This document shows, piece after piece, positions 25,816 to 34,993 of a stretch of DNA of 64,000 nt (positions are counted from its first letter, which is position 1; the number at the start of each line of letters is the position of its first letter). The notes under the pieces are model-generated. The model saw only the letters and a list, made by a program, of their open reading frames with translations. It searched no databases and was not told the origin of the DNA. The DNA lies in assembly GCF_000258175.1 (NCBI RefSeq), contig NZ_JH636049.1, positions 2,209,482 to 2,273,481 of the forward strand, in the 5' to 3' direction. This DNA is from Saccharomonospora xinjiangensis XJ-54 (GTDB lineage: Bacteria; Actinomycetota; Actinomycetes; Mycobacteriales; Pseudonocardiaceae). The translations under genes and the position numbers were made by a program.

Positions 25816-26802
25816 TCAGCCCGCCGTGATGAAGCCCTTCGCCACCAGCCAGTCACGGGCCACCTCGGCCGCGTCCCTCCCATCGACATCGACCTGCTTG
25901 TTCAGTTCGATGATCTCGGTGTTGTCGAGCTCCTCGGTGATGGGCGCGATGATCTCCGCGATCTCCGGGTACCGCCTGTGGAAGTCCTCCCGCAGGGTGA
26001 GTGCGGCGTTGTACTGCGGGAAGAACTTCTTGTCGTCCTCCATGACCCGCAGGCGCAGCCCCGCGATCCTGCCGTCCGTTGTGAAGACCTCGCCGAAATT
26101 GCAGGTGCCGTTCACCACCGCCGCGTAGATCGCGCCCGACCCGAACGTCTTCGTCGTGGTCGTCGGGAACCCGTACGTCTCGCGCACCCCAGGAAGGCCG
26201 TCTGGCCGGTTGGCGAATTCGGTGTCAACGCAGAACACGGCCTCCTGCGGGTTCCGCTTCAGAAAGTCCGTGACCTCGGTCATCGTGCGGAGCCCGTGCT
26301 TGTTCGCGTACTCCTCCGTCGTCGCGAACCCGTAGGTGTTGTTGACCTCGGAGTACGGCAGCCACACGATGCCGTTGCGCTCAAGGTCCGCCTCACGCAC
26401 CGCGTCGTACTGCTCCTGTTCCGTCGGCAGCGGCTGGTCGTAACCGAGGTAGGAGAGCCAGCCCGTTCCCGTGTACTCCCACATCAGGTCGATCTGGCCG
26501 TTCTCCAGCGCCGCCCTCGCGCCGTTCGACCCGGTGATGTTGGTGAAGTCGATCGGTTTCGCGCCAGCCGCCTTCAACGCGAGCTGCGTGATGTAGGCGA
26601 GGATCGTGTTCTCGGTGAAGTCCTTGGATCCCACGGTGATCTCCACGCCCTCCAGCTCCGGCACGGGCCGGATGCTGCCGGGCCCGACATCGAAGGGCAG
26701 AGCCGCGTTGACGTTGAGCCCGCAGCCGCTCACCACCAGCGACATCGCTGCGAGAAGTGCGCACACCGCACGCCGTCCTCGGATGCCGGCGCCACGCCTC
26801 AT
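25816..26802 (-). CDS. Osmoprotectant (glycine betaine/choline/carnitine) ABC transporter substrate-binding lipoprotein
   Basis: 328 residues. A lipoprotein signal ends in LVVSGC, so Cys27 is acylated and the protein sits on the outer face of the membrane. The OpuAC/ProX-like domain shows ITVGSKDFTENTILAYI, FTNITGSNGARAALENGQID, WEYTGTGW and FTTDGRIAGLRL, as in OpuCC/OsmF proteins that bind quaternary ammonium compounds in an aromatic cage. It is the last gene of a four-gene operon and overlaps the preceding permease by 4 nt. The ligand among betaine, choline, carnitine or proline betaine is not resolved by sequence. Confidence 0.93.
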   Translation of the reverse strand: MRRGAGIRGRRAVCALLAAMSLVVSGCGLNVNAALPFDVGPGSIRPVPELEGVEITVGSKDFTENTILAYITQLALKAAGAKPIDFTNITGSNGARAALENGQIDLMWEYTGTGWLSYLGYDQPLPTEQEQYDAVREADLERNGIVWLPYSEVNNTYGFATTEEYANKHGLRTMTEVTDFLKRNPQEAVFCVDTEFANRPDGLPGVRETYGFPTTTTKTFGSGAIYAAVVNGTCNFGEVFTTDGRIAGLRLRVMEDDKKFFPQYNAALTLREDFHRRYPEIAEIIAPITEELDNTEIIELNKQVDVDGRDAAEVARDWLVAKGFITAG

Positions 26803-27575
26803 GAGAGTCCCTTCGGTCCGAGGTACTTCTCCAGCACCGCACCCAGCCAGTCCACGAGTAGCGCGACGCCGACCGCGAGCACGGCGCCGACAACGAGCAT
26901 CGAAGTGCGGTTGAGCTTGTAACCGGCGTCGATCAGCTCGCCGAGCCCGCCGCCGTTGACGAAGAACGCCAGCGTCGCCGTGCCCACCGCGAGCACAAGC
27001 GACGTCCGAAGACCCGCGAGGATGAGGGGGACGGCCAGCGGCAGTTCGATGCGGAACAACACCGAGGCCGACGACATCCCGATCCCTCTCCCCGCGTCCA
27101 CCAGCGCGGGGTCAACCGACTCGATGCCGACGATGGTGTTGCGCAGCACGGGAAGCAGCGAGTAGAAGGCGATCGGCAACGCCGCGGCCCACAGGCCCTC
27201 CCACTCCGTCCACAGGAAGAACAGCACCAGAACGCCGAGGGACGGCGCTGCCTGACCGATGTTGGCGATGCCGATGAACAACGGCGCGGCAGGCCGTGCC
27301 CACGAGCGGGTGAGCACCACGCCGAGTGGAAGGGCGAGGCCGACCACGATCGCGGTCACCACTCCGGTGAGCAGCAGGTGCTCCCACGTCTTCGTCAACA
27401 GGTACGGCCCGTTGAGGGCTTCGGCCTCGATGACGTCGTTGTCCCTCGTCAGCGCCCACGTGAGCACGGCCCCGACGATCACGATCACGACGGTGGGCTG
27501 CGCGAGCAGCCGGATGCGCTCGGCCCGCTTCGACCCGGATTCCGTCGAGAAGGCCGACAGTTGTGTCGAAGTCAT
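26799..27575 (-). CDS. Osmoprotectant ABC transporter permease (OpuCD/OpuCB type)
   Basis: 258 residues from ATG at 27575, which overlaps the ATPase stop as ATGA. A cytoplasmic N-terminal stretch is followed by about six membrane helices. The BPD_transp_1 coupling loop is ESVDPALVDAGRGIGMSSASVLFRIELPLAVPLILAG-like (EAA motif; key residues D-A-G-x-G-x5-L-x4-LPLA). It forms the channel with the other permease of this operon. Its N terminus is longer than that of the partner permease and carries an extra helix (about 27-42). Confidence 0.92.
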   Translation of the reverse strand: MTSTQLSAFSTESGSKRAERIRLLAQPTVVIVIVGAVLTWALTRDNDVIEAEALNGPYLLTKTWEHLLLTGVVTAIVVGLALPLGVVLTRSWARPAAPLFIGIANIGQAAPSLGVLVLFFLWTEWEGLWAAALPIAFYSLLPVLRNTIVGIESVDPALVDAGRGIGMSSASVLFRIELPLAVPLILAGLRTSLVLAVGTATLAFFVNGGGLGELIDAGYKLNRTSMLVVGAVLAVGVALLVDWLGAVLEKYLGPKGLS

Positions 27576-28732
27576 GACTCGCCACTTCCCGGCTCGACGT
27601 GCTCGGTGCGCAACTGCTGGATGGCGTCGGTGACCGTGGTGATGTCGATCGTGCCGACGTACTCGCCTCGCGAACCGGTGACCACCGCGTTGCCACCCTC
27701 GGCGAGGATGGCCTCCAGCGCGTCCTGGAGCGTCGATTGGGTGCTCACCGAGTCGCCAACGGGCCTTCCTGCCGTGGCGAGCGAGGTCGCCGTCGGCAGT
27801 TCCCTGACGTGGACCCACCGCAGCGGGCGACGGCGGCGGTCCAGCACGAGGCCGTACGTCTCGCCCTTCTCGGCCATGAGCTTGCGCAGGTCCGCGATCG
27901 GCGTGTCCACCGGCATCGCGACGATCCCGTCGCTGTAGGTCACGTCGCGGACACGCCGTAGCGTGAGCTGCTTGAGCGACGCGCCCGCGCCCACGAACCC
28001 CGCCACCATGTCGTTGGCGGGGTTGGCGAGGATCGCCTCGGGTGTGTCGTACTGCTGGATCGACGACCGGTCGCCGAGCACTGCGATCTTGTCACCGAGT
28101 TTGACGGCCTCGTCGAAGTCGTGGGTGACGAAGACGATGGTCTTGCGCAGGTCGGCCTGTAGCCGCAACAGCTCGTCCTGAAGGTTGCCCCTTGTGATGG
28201 GATCGACCGCGCCGAAGGGCTCGTCCATGAGCAACACCGGTGGGTCGGCCGCCAGCGCTCTCGCCACACCGACCCGCTGCTGCTGACCTCCGGAGAGCTG
28301 CCGTGGATACCGATCGCGGAACTCGGCGGGTTCGAGTCCCACGAGGTCCATCAGCTCGTCCACCCTGTCCCTGATCCGTTTGCGGTCCCACTTCAGCAGG
28401 CCGGGCACCACGCCGATGTTCTGCGCCACCGTGAAGTGCGGGAAGAGCCCCGCCTGCTGGATGGCGTAACCGATCTTGCGGCGCAGCGCGTCGCCGTTAA
28501 GGGCGTGCACGTCCTCGCCGCCGATCGTGATGCGACCCGACGTCGGCTCGATCAACCGGTTGATCATCCGCATCGTGGTTGTCTTGCCACACCCCGAAGG
28601 ACCGACAAGGATCACGATCTTTCCGGCCGGGATCGTCATGCTGACGTCGGCGACAGCGGGCTCCGAACTTCCCGGATAGCGCTTCGTGACGTGCTCCAAC
28701 TGGATCTCGGCACCACTGGGTTTGTCAGCCAC
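27572..28732 (-). CDS. Osmoprotectant ABC transporter ATP-binding protein with CBS pair
   Basis: 386 residues. Walker A is GPSGCGKTTT, the Q-loop is YAIQQAGLFPHFTV, the signature is LSGGQQQRVGVARAL, Walker B is LLMDEPFGAVD and the H-loop is VTHDFDEA. A C-terminal tandem CBS region (about 265-375) is the ionic-strength and nucleotide sensor seen in OpuA/OpuC ATPases, which switches transport on under osmotic stress. It overlaps the upstream permease gene by 8 nt and the downstream one by 4 nt, so the subunits should be made in fixed ratio. Confidence 0.94.
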   Translation of the reverse strand: MADKPSGAEIQLEHVTKRYPGSSEPAVADVSMTIPAGKIVILVGPSGCGKTTTMRMINRLIEPTSGRITIGGEDVHALNGDALRRKIGYAIQQAGLFPHFTVAQNIGVVPGLLKWDRKRIRDRVDELMDLVGLEPAEFRDRYPRQLSGGQQQRVGVARALAADPPVLLMDEPFGAVDPITRGNLQDELLRLQADLRKTIVFVTHDFDEAVKLGDKIAVLGDRSSIQQYDTPEAILANPANDMVAGFVGAGASLKQLTLRRVRDVTYSDGIVAMPVDTPIADLRKLMAEKGETYGLVLDRRRRPLRWVHVRELPTATSLATAGRPVGDSVSTQSTLQDALEAILAEGGNAVVTGSRGEYVGTIDITTVTDAIQQLRTEHVEPGSGES

Positions 28733-29399
28733 GAATACCCCTCGAAACAGTGAGGCGAGCGATCAGGAAGTACACACCCTCCAGCAGGAGGGCGAGGATC
28801 ACGACACCGAGCGTTCCCGCCAGCGCCTGGTTGGTCGAATTCGCACTGCCTGCCCTCGTCAGGCCCGAGAACACCTCACTGCCGAGCCCCGGCCCCTTCG
28901 CGTAGGCGGCGATCACCGCGATGCCCATCAGCATCTGCGTCGCGACCCGCATCCCCGCGAGGATCGCGGGCCACGCGAGTCGAAGCTCGACTCGCGTCAG
29001 CACACCGATGCGGCTCATCCCGATGCCCTTGGCCGCGTCGGTGACGGCCGGATCGACGTTCGCGAGACCGACGATGGTGTTGCGTGTGATCGGCAGGAGC
29101 GCGTACAGCACCAGCGCGATCACCGTCGGCGTCGCCCCGAGCCCCACGACGGGAATCAGAAGACCGAGGAGCGCGAACGACGGGATGGTGAGGATGGTGC
29201 TCGCCAGCGCGGTGGCGACGGCGGAACCCACAGGGCTGCGGTACACCGCGACGCCGATGAGAATGCCGATCACCGCCGCGATGATCGTGGACTGCACGAC
29301 CTCACTGACATGCAGCAACGCCTGTAACGACAGCCGCTGCCACCGGTCTGCCACGTACTCCAACAAACTCAACGGACCACCCGCTCGGTCGCTAGGCAC
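28725..29399 (-). CDS. Osmoprotectant ABC transporter permease (OpuCB type), first gene of operon
   Basis: 224 residues with five to six membrane helices and the permease loop NVDPAVTDAAKGIGMSRIGV. It is paralogous to the other permease of the operon, from which it differs by a shorter N terminus. The first 25 residues contain YVADRWQRLSLQALLH, the typical pre-helix segment of OpuCB/ProW-like proteins. The promoter region (29400-29466) is shared with a divergent copper-locus membrane protein gene. No riboswitch-like structure was seen upstream. Confidence 0.92.
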   Translation of the reverse strand: MPSDRAGGPLSLLEYVADRWQRLSLQALLHVSEVVQSTIIAAVIGILIGVAVYRSPVGSAVATALASTILTIPSFALLGLLIPVVGLGATPTVIALVLYALLPITRNTIVGLANVDPAVTDAAKGIGMSRIGVLTRVELRLAWPAILAGMRVATQMLMGIAVIAAYAKGPGLGSEVFSGLTRAGSANSTNQALAGTLGVVILALLLEGVYFLIARLTVSRGIRG

Positions 29400-29466
29400 A
29401 GGTCAGTAGCGCAAACACGATTCCGGATTCTTCCCAGAACAGCAACCTTCCAACCAAATTCCTCTC

Positions 29467-30021
29467 ATGTTCCGATCCCATAGGCTTGGCCACATGAGCA
29501 GCCGAGGCGGGTCCGCCCACGCCATGCGTGTGGTGCGTGGCGTGCTGCTCGCAGGCTGTTCCGCCACGCTGAGCACGACGGCGCACGCCGTGGGCGGTGG
29601 ACACCTTCCGCACCTGCTCACCACTGTCGCGATCACCGTGCTCATCGGCTGGATCTCCACCGCGATCGCGGAGCGGACAAGGGGTTTCGGCGGGATCGCA
29701 CTCGTTCTCGGCGGTGCGCAGCTGATCACCCATCTCGTCCTCGGCGAACTGTCGGGACACGTGGTGGGAGGGCCTGCCATGCTGGCGGGGCACGTGAGTG
29801 CCACCGTCGTCACCGCACTGCTGATCGCGCGTGCCGAGGAGATGCTCGCCGTCGCCGTCAGCGTGCTCTTCTTCCTGAGGCGACTGCTCGTCCCGGCGGG
29901 AACACCTGCCAGATCGTGGCCCGTGCGACGAGCCGTGGTCCGCGACGTCGAAGGCACCCTCGCCTACTCGATCCAGCTCAGGCGCGCTCATCCGAGGCGT
30001 GGCCCGCCCGCACTCTCCTGA
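29467..30021 (+). CDS. Membrane protein of the copper-gene cluster
   Basis: 184 residues. The N terminus is Ser/His/Arg-rich, and an internal ATG at 29494 is an alternative start. Four hydrophobic helices follow (about 26-45, 51-67, 72-90, 98-116), with histidines at helix ends (AHAVGGGHLPHL, ITHLVLGELSGHVVGG). Comparable four-helix proteins sit beside copC in many actinomycetes, but no function is established. The gene precedes copC by 228 bp on the same strand, so joint regulation is plausible. No strong ribosome site is visible, and the transcript may be nearly leaderless. Confidence 0.7.
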   Translation: MFRSHRLGHMSSRGGSAHAMRVVRGVLLAGCSATLSTTAHAVGGGHLPHLLTTVAITVLIGWISTAIAERTRGFGGIALVLGGAQLITHLVLGELSGHVVGGPAMLAGHVSATVVTALLIARAEEMLAVAVSVLFFLRRLLVPAGTPARSWPVRRAVVRDVEGTLAYSIQLRRAHPRRGPPALS

Positions 30022-30249
30022 ACAGCCCCTACTCGGCGAAGGACCAGGAGAGAACCAGTTGTCGATAAATCTATGTATCGCCCATGGCGCGATGCAGTGC
30101 GCGACGGCAGCCGCGCGCCTGCTCGCGCCACCACACACACAGAGTCAGCCCGACGGTACCGCCGTACCCGAGACGGCCTCGAAGCGGAAACGATCCGCCG
30201 TCGGCGATCCAGCGGGTTTCACACCGCACGCCCGGAAGGCAGGTAGGGC

Positions 30250-30828
30250 ATGAGAAAGCTGCTCACGTTCATCGTCACCGTCGCGGTGACGATGCTCACG
30301 GTGTTCGCAGGCGCGCTGCCTGCTTCGGCACACAACGCGCTCATCTCGTCGAACCCCGGCGAGGGTGACTCGCTCGACACCTCACCCACCGAGGTCGTAC
30401 TCACCTTCGACCAGCCGGTCGAGGACGCCGACGTCAACGAGGTGGCCGTCACGGGGCCGAACGGCGACCAGTGGGCCAAGGGCACCGTCAAGGTCGATGG
30501 CGACACCGTCACCGCACCGCTGCGGCCACTCGGCCCCGCAGGGGAGTACATCATCGGCTTCCGTGTGCTCTCCGCCGACGGGCACCCGGTGTCGGACGAG
30601 ATCCGCTTCACCCTCACCGAACCCGGCCCGGGACAGGCGAGCGCAGCGCCGGACTCCGCGAACCGGGGAGCCGGTGAGAAGGCCGAGGCCGAACAAGGCG
30701 GGCAGGCCCAGCAGGACGCGGCAGGTGAGGAGGACTCACCGGGCGTGCCGGTGTGGGTCTGGCTCGCGGGAGCAGCGGTGCTGCTCGTCGCAGGGCTCGC
30801 CGTGGCGCTGCGGATGGGACGTTCTTAA
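30250..30828 (+). CDS. CopC-domain copper-binding protein
   Basis: 192 residues. The signal peptide (1-27) ends ASA, leaving His28 as the mature N terminus. This histidine and His112 in SADGHPVSDE are the expected Cu(II) ligands of the CopC fold. The Cu(I) Met-rich loop of Gram-negative CopC is absent, as is usual in Gram-positive proteins. A disordered Glu/Gln/Ala linker (about 125-165) leads to a C-terminal membrane helix (167-186), so copper is held outside the cell on a tether. A strong GGTAGGG site precedes the ATG. A partner copD gene lies 2 kb downstream beyond a BCCT gene. Confidence 0.92.
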   Translation: MRKLLTFIVTVAVTMLTVFAGALPASAHNALISSNPGEGDSLDTSPTEVVLTFDQPVEDADVNEVAVTGPNGDQWAKGTVKVDGDTVTAPLRPLGPAGEYIIGFRVLSADGHPVSDEIRFTLTEPGPGQASAAPDSANRGAGEKAEAEQGGQAQQDAAGEEDSPGVPVWVWLAGAAVLLVAGLAVALRMGRS

Positions 30829-30871
30829 GGACTGACTCCGGCGGACGCTGACCGACCTTTCCACCCCACAC

Positions 30872-30910
30872 GGTCTTGGCCGTGCTCGAAGACCGGGCAC
30901 GGCCAAGACC
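30872..30910. terminator. Bidirectional hairpin terminator between copC and BCCT genes
   Basis: A perfect 14-bp stem (GGTCTTGGCCGTGC at 30872-30885 with GCACGGCCAAGACC at 30897-30910) and an 11-nt loop lie between two convergent stop codons. No T-run follows on either side. Confidence 0.85.
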
Positions 30911-30947
30911 TGCGGGATCGTGTTCGGTCGCTCACAGCCTGCACGCC

Positions 30948-32714
30948 CTAACCGTGCTGATGCCGCTTTCGCCTTTGCTTGCGCTCCTTCAGACGTTCGG
31001 CCTTGCGCTCGTCGTGCAGCTTTCGCAGTGACCGCAGCACTTCCTCCTCACTGACCAGCAGTGGATCTCGCCGCACGTCCCTGTACAGCGAGACGCACAG
31101 CGCGATCATCACCAGCACGAACGGCACAGCGACCAGGATCGTCAGGTTCTGAAGCCCGTTCAGCGCGTCGTCACCGCCGACCAGCAGCATCACGGCGGCC
31201 ACCGCACCGATCACGATCCCCCAGAAGATCACGACCTTGCGGTGCGGTCCCACCGTTCCCCGTTGTGACAGCGTGCCCATCACCACCGACGCCGCGTCGG
31301 CACCGGAGACGAAGAAGATCGATACCAGGACCATCACGACGATGGCGACCGGCACGAACAGCGGCAGTGTCTCCAGGAGCGCGAACGTCGCCGCCTCCTC
31401 ACCGCCCGCACCGGCGATGTCGGTCCCGGACCGCTGAGCCCGCATGGCCGCACCACCGAAGATCGAGAACCACACCAGGCTCACGGTGCTGGGCACAGCG
31501 ATCACACCGATGACGAACTCCCGGATCGTGCGGCCACGCGAGATGCGGGCGATGAACATCCCGACGAACGGCGTCCACGAGATCCACCACGCCCAGTAGA
31601 AGACCGTCCAGCTCGCCAGCCAGTCACGCATATCCTGCCCACCGGTGACACCGGTGCGGCCCGACATCGCGGGCAGCTCGCGGAAGTAGTCGCCGATGGA
31701 GCCCGGCACCAGGTTGAGGATGAGCACCGTCGGTCCGACCACCAGCACGAAAACGGCCAGCACGGCGGCGAGCACCATGTTGATGTTCGAAAGCCACTGG
31801 ATACCCCGCGCGATCCCCGAAACGGCCGAGGCCACGAACGCCACCGTCAGCACCGCGATGATCGCGACCAGCAGTCCTGTGCCAGGGCTGTCCGTCCACC
31901 CCACCGACGCGAGCCCTCCACCGACCTGCAACGCGCCGAGCCCGAGCGAGGCCGCGGAGCCGAACAGTGTGGCGAAGATGGCCATGACGTCGATCGCCTT
32001 GCCGAGCGGCCCCTGGCTTCCCCGCCTGCCGATCAACGGTTCGAACACCGCCGAGACGAGCTGGCTCCGCCCCTTGCGGAACGCGCTGTACGCGATGGCG
32101 AGTCCCACCACCGCGTAGATCGCCCACGGATGCAGCGTCCAGTGGAACAACGTCGTCGCCATCGCGAGGTGGACGGCGTCGTCCGAGTTCGGGGCGGCCG
32201 TCCCCGGCGGCGGGCTGGTCAGGTGTGCCACCGGCTCGTAGACGCCGAAGAACATCAGCCCGATGCCCATGCCCGCGCTGAACATCATCGCGATCCACGA
32301 CACCGTGCGGAACTCCGGCTGTTCGTCGTCCCTGCCCAGCGGGATGCGGCCGTACCTGCTGGCAGCCACCCACACGGCGAAGACCACGAAGCCACTCGCC
32401 GTCAGCACGAACGCCCACCCGCCGTACGGGATGACGGCGCCGTTGAGCATCGTGTCCGCGACCCCGGCGAGGCTGCTCGGCGACGCGATGCCCCAGGCAA
32501 CGACGGCGAGCGCGATCGCGGCAGCCACGCCGAAGACCACGCGGTCGGTCCTCGCCGGGCGGTTCGAGGCGGCCGTGGTCTGCGGGGCAGGCTCGGCCGC
32601 TGCTTCGGTGGAACCCCTCGGCCCGTGTTCGACCGCATCGGCCGGGCCGTCCGGACCGGTTCCCCGGGAGTCGTTTCGCCTCACCTCGCCGGTTTCCTCA
32701 GGCTTCTCGCCCAT
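30948..32714 (-). CDS. BCCT family choline/glycine betaine transporter
   Basis: 588 residues. A long polar N-terminal tail (about 55 residues) precedes 12 expected membrane helices. Family signatures are SAGMGIGLMFFGVYEP, FHWTLHPWAIYAVVG and WAWWISWTPFVGMFIARISRGRTIREF. The GMGIGLMF stretch has glycine at the position linked to Na+ or H+ coupling in BetP/BetT-type carriers; the coupling ion is not certain. The highly basic C-terminal tail (about 545-588, KERKQRRKRHQHG) resembles the osmosensing tail of BetP. It provides a second osmoprotectant route beside the ABC system 1.5 kb away. Confidence 0.94.
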   Translation of the reverse strand: MGEKPEETGEVRRNDSRGTGPDGPADAVEHGPRGSTEAAAEPAPQTTAASNRPARTDRVVFGVAAAIALAVVAWGIASPSSLAGVADTMLNGAVIPYGGWAFVLTASGFVVFAVWVAASRYGRIPLGRDDEQPEFRTVSWIAMMFSAGMGIGLMFFGVYEPVAHLTSPPPGTAAPNSDDAVHLAMATTLFHWTLHPWAIYAVVGLAIAYSAFRKGRSQLVSAVFEPLIGRRGSQGPLGKAIDVMAIFATLFGSAASLGLGALQVGGGLASVGWTDSPGTGLLVAIIAVLTVAFVASAVSGIARGIQWLSNINMVLAAVLAVFVLVVGPTVLILNLVPGSIGDYFRELPAMSGRTGVTGGQDMRDWLASWTVFYWAWWISWTPFVGMFIARISRGRTIREFVIGVIAVPSTVSLVWFSIFGGAAMRAQRSGTDIAGAGGEEAATFALLETLPLFVPVAIVVMVLVSIFFVSGADAASVVMGTLSQRGTVGPHRKVVIFWGIVIGAVAAVMLLVGGDDALNGLQNLTILVAVPFVLVMIALCVSLYRDVRRDPLLVSEEEVLRSLRKLHDERKAERLKERKQRRKRHQHG

Positions 32715-32867
32715 ACGCAGCCGCCTCCGTGCTTTCCGACCGGCGTTGCCCGCTCGGGTGCCCGCTCGCGTGCCCGCTAATCAGGCCGCCCGTCACGTAG
32801 GGCCCGCAGAGACCGATGCCGGACGAGGCTTCGAGACACCGGGCTGTTCCGTGCGTAGGCTTCCACC

Positions 32868-33905
32868 GTGAGCAGGCAGGCCACACCGCCCACGTCGTCC
32901 ACGTCACCCCCGCACCTCGGTCCGCTGGTCGCCGTGGTGACGGCCGCGTCGGCAGGGGTTCTCGTCGGGCTCGCGCTCACGGCCACGACCCCGGTGGCGG
33001 GGATCGCTCACGTCGGTACGGCTGTGCGCGTCGGGTTGCCGATCGCCAGGGTCGCAATCGATCTCGCCGCCGTCTTCGCCACCGGCTTCGCTCTCCTCCC
33101 GCTCCTCGCAGGTGGGCGCACACCCGCCTCCTCTGCGCCGGTGTTCGCGAAGGCCAGGCTCGGCGTCGTGGCCTCCGCGCTGGTGTGGGCGGCCGCGGCG
33201 CTGGCGAGCCTCGTGTTGCAGGCCGCCGAGTACCGGCCTGCCGACACGGCGCTCTCGTTCGCCGACCTCACCTCCTACGTCAGCACGGTCGCCGCGGGTA
33301 AGGCGCTGCTCGTCGTGGCCGGTTTCGCGCTGTCGCAGGCATTGATCGGCCTCGCAGCCATCCGGCTCGGCCCGAGAGTGCCGCCCGAACTCGTCGTCGG
33401 CTGCGGACTGTTCGCCCTGCTTCCACTGCCGGTCACGGGCCACGCAGGCGACTCGCACCTGGCGGAGTACGCGATGGTGCTTGTCGAACTGCACATCGTC
33501 AGCGTCGTGGCCTGGACAGGCGGGCTGGCGGTCACGGTGGCACTCGTGGCACGCCATCGTGGCCTGCTGGCGGTCGTCCTGCCTCGCTTCTCCCGCCTCG
33601 CCACGATCTGCCTCGGTGTGGCTGCTGCCACCGGCCTGCTGAACGGAATCGCCGAGTTCGTGCAGCATCCCACCGTGCGGTTGTGGCCCGGCCTTGTCAC
33701 AACGGCATACGGGCAACTGCTTCTCGCCAAAGTGGTGGCTCTGGCCGCCGTCGCAGCGCTCGGCGGCTACCTGAGGTGGAAACTGATGCCCGGCGTCGTC
33801 CGCCACCGGCGCACAGCTCTCGTCACGTTCGCCGTTGTGGAACTCGCGATCATGGGGCTCGCCTTCGGGTTCGCCGCGGTCCTCTCCCGCACTCCTCTGG
33901 TGTGA
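32868..33905 (+). CDS. CopD-family copper resistance membrane protein
   Basis: 345 residues from a GTG start with eight or nine membrane helices. The C-terminal half carries the CopD core: GHAGDSHLAEYAMVLVELHIVSVVAWTGG-type helix with His residues at the membrane face (key residues H-x5-H, E-x-H-x-V-x3-AW-x-GG), and GLLNGIAEF before the last helices. CopD accepts copper from CopC for uptake to cuproenzymes or for resistance. In many Gram-positives copC and copD are fused or adjacent. Here they are separated by the opposite-strand BCCT gene, leaving a 2-kb gap. Confidence 0.87.
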   Translation: MSRQATPPTSSTSPPHLGPLVAVVTAASAGVLVGLALTATTPVAGIAHVGTAVRVGLPIARVAIDLAAVFATGFALLPLLAGGRTPASSAPVFAKARLGVVASALVWAAAALASLVLQAAEYRPADTALSFADLTSYVSTVAAGKALLVVAGFALSQALIGLAAIRLGPRVPPELVVGCGLFALLPLPVTGHAGDSHLAEYAMVLVELHIVSVVAWTGGLAVTVALVARHRGLLAVVLPRFSRLATICLGVAAATGLLNGIAEFVQHPTVRLWPGLVTTAYGQLLLAKVVALAAVAALGGYLRWKLMPGVVRHRRTALVTFAVVELAIMGLAFGFAAVLSRTPLV

Positions 33906-34079
33906 CGCGCGCTACACAAATGGGCTCCAACGGGCGCCGCCGAGCCTGGACGGGCTTCGGTCCCGCCGAACTTCCTGCTCGTCCACGCCTACACACCCGT
34001 GTCCGGTCGAAGCGACGAACGGCCCCCAACTGTCGGCGAATGTGCCCGCACGAGGCCGGAAAAGGCCGAATGCCGCCGT

Positions 34080-34967
34080 TCAGCGGTACCGAAACCAGCG
34101 GGTGCGGCTTCGGCCGTCCCGCAGATCCGCGAGCCTGCGCGCCAGTTCCTCCCGCACGGCTGGATGGCTGCGCGCGATCGGGAGCACACTTGTGGTGAGC
34201 TTCAGCTCGCGCACCGCCCGCAGCACGGGAAAACCGGCCCACGCCGTGACGTCGAAACCGTAGTGACGCGAAAGCTGCGCGTACCGGTGCGGCGGGTCCC
34301 TGAACCGTTCGTGCCCCACGGCGAGCGGAATCAGATCCCACTCCGCGGGCCCGACACAGGAAGAGTCGAAGTCGCACAGCACGGGACCGTCGTCGCCGAC
34401 GATGACGTTGCCCGGATGGGCATCGCCGTGCACCAGTGAGATGGGCAGCTCGAACTCCAGCGCCGCCAGCTGTTTCTCCACGAACGCACACCGCTGCAAC
34501 AAGAACCGCCGGTCCTCCTCCGACAGCTCCTCGGCGTCGGACACCCTCGCCCTCACGTCGTCCAGCGGCGCCCATTCGGGCAGCCCTTCGGGCGGCGGCA
34601 ACCCGTGAACGGCCTTCAGCAGGGTGGCGAGTTCCGCCGGTGTCGCGGCCCTGCCCGCCGACCGCACCCGATGCCACACCGTCACGGCGTGCTCGCCCAC
34701 CCTCAGCGGCTGGTTCACCTCGCCGAAAAGCCGGACGGCGGGAACCCCGTGCGCGGCGAGATGTTCCGCCACCAGCACAACCTTGCCCGCCCTGTGCCGC
34801 AAAGCCCGCGATCCGACGATGCGAACGACAACGGGGTCACCGGCGAGGGAGTACACGGCGTTGTTGGTGAATCGCAGCAACGTCGCATCGCGGTGGTCCA
34901 GCCCGAGCAGGACACAGGTTCGCCGAAGGACCTCGTCCAGTTTCGCCCTGGTGAACCGGCCGTCCAA
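34080..34967 (-). CDS. APH-fold phosphotransferase
   Basis: 295 residues from a TTG start with AGGA upstream; the alternative starts looked weaker. The protein-kinase-like APH fold shows RFTNNAVYSL (nucleotide loop), VVRIV (Lys replaced by Arg in this register), the catalytic HGDAHPGN and the metal-binding CDFDSSCVGPAEWDLIPLA. Members phosphorylate aminoglycosides, choline, homoserine or other small alcohols. Resistance function cannot be assumed, since chromosomal actinomycete homologues are often metabolic. It follows the XRE-TPR regulator gene by 26 bp on the same strand, a pairing seen repeatedly in this order. Confidence 0.83.
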   Translation of the reverse strand: MDGRFTRAKLDEVLRRTCVLLGLDHRDATLLRFTNNAVYSLAGDPVVVRIVGSRALRHRAGKVVLVAEHLAAHGVPAVRLFGEVNQPLRVGEHAVTVWHRVRSAGRAATPAELATLLKAVHGLPPPEGLPEWAPLDDVRARVSDAEELSEEDRRFLLQRCAFVEKQLAALEFELPISLVHGDAHPGNVIVGDDGPVLCDFDSSCVGPAEWDLIPLAVGHERFRDPPHRYAQLSRHYGFDVTAWAGFPVLRAVRELKLTTSVLPIARSHPAVREELARRLADLRDGRSRTRWFRYR

Positions 34968-34993
34968 CGACGTCCTGCCCGCGGTGCCGTCGC

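Noticed and set aside
30022..30249. Possible small gene or riboswitch before copC
   Set aside because: Open frames there lack ribosome sites and conservation signs, and no stable conserved fold was recognised.
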